From an uncultured Eubacteriales bacterium (GTDB lineage Bacteria > Bacillota > Clostridia > Peptostreptococcales > Anaerovoracaceae): a stretch of DNA of 61,118 nucleotides. The first letter of the stretch is position 1, and each line of letters starts with the position of its first letter. Below, piece by piece: positions 61,030 through 61,118 of this stretch. The stretch covers positions 1-61,118 of the forward strand of contig CAJTYS010000025.1 in assembly GCA_910583765.1 (NCBI GenBank), written 5' to 3'. A program made the translations under genes and the position numbers. Under the pieces are notes generated by a model. That model had not been told where the DNA came from. It searched no databases and saw only the letters and a program-made list of their open reading frames with translations.

Positions 61030-61118
61030 AATCCTGGAAATCGGGAGTTCCGATGCCCCTGTCTCCTCCTACTACAATGTATTTATGGTTAATACCCCTT
61101 ACAGCCAGTAAGGAATTA

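Noticed and set aside
1..61118. rRNA, tRNA or known riboswitch
   Set aside because: Scanning by eye gave no convincing cloverleaf, rRNA segment or conserved aptamer; a covariance-model search could still reveal one.

Overview
The window looks like chromosomal DNA of an anaerobic, Gram-positive-type clostridium (Bacillota, Clostridia). The reasons are strong AGGAGG-type ribosome binding sites, ATG/TTG/GTG starts, SxxK and VanY-type peptidoglycan peptidases, an L,D-transpeptidase with cell-wall repeats, many 4Fe-4S and flavin oxidoreductases, a DUF1292 protein and a CBS-type manganese pyrophosphatase. A relative of the Eubacteriales family XIII / Anaerovoracaceae group fits, but that placement is inference. 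I see no rRNA, tRNA, CRISPR array, phage module or transposase.

Layout. 0-9.8 kb: a FliD-like protein, a VanY-type peptidase with a long disordered N-terminus, RNase HI, a redox/Fe-S operon (FAD dehydrogenase, C_GCAxxG_C_C protein, DUF362-ferredoxin, cysteine desulfurase), an L,D-transpeptidase and a DUF1292 protein. 9.8-16.8 kb: uvrC, a D,D-carboxypeptidase, an ApgM-type phosphoglycerate mutase and serC, facing serA across an almost perfectly symmetric double promoter. 16.9-18.6 kb: a three-gene thiol/redox operon (TlpA-like lipoprotein, a nested 52-residue CxxC membrane protein, a membrane polyferredoxin). 18.9-29.8 kb: a sucrose-type module (fructokinase, GH32, ABC transporter, LacI regulator) lying between two same-direction copies of an AAA-ATPase-like/PD-(D/E)XK gene, the left copy being a pseudogene. 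29.9-37.3 kb: zinc-ribbon protein, YihY, RdgB, a duplicated DUF6506-like protein, a 2-hydroxyacid dehydrogenase, and an acyl-CoA operon (GntP permease, crotonase, CoA-transferase). 37.4-38.4 kb: three tandem units of about 300 bp, each with promoter, structured leader, a 41-46 codon gene and an identical terminator. 38.4-45 kb: aldo/keto reductase, a c-di-GMP response regulator coupled to a pyrophosphatase, a SMP-30-like lactonase and a MATE pump. 45-61.1 kb: an accessory, regulator-rich stretch with three LysR genes, MFS carriers, an AlbA_2/Schlafen-type protein, two Old-Yellow-Enzyme-type reductases, a metallo-hydrolase, a MmgE/PrpD protein and a RelB-YoeB toxin-antitoxin pair.

How it works together. 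The centre imports and hydrolyses a fructoside under LacI control. The 33-37 kb and 52-58 kb blocks look like uptake and reduction or CoA-dependent catabolism of organic or unsaturated acids. Two themes stand out. The first is the tandem cassette array at 37.4-38.4 kb, whose leaders show paired base changes and a loop complementary to the terminator loop. The second is repeated internal deletion of genes: two deletions at short direct repeats in the AAA-ATPase copy, and apparent internal losses in a LysR, an OYE, an MFS and possibly a dehydrogenase gene. A 12-base G tract also sits between the -35 and -10 of a LysR promoter, a layout typical of phase-variable promoters.
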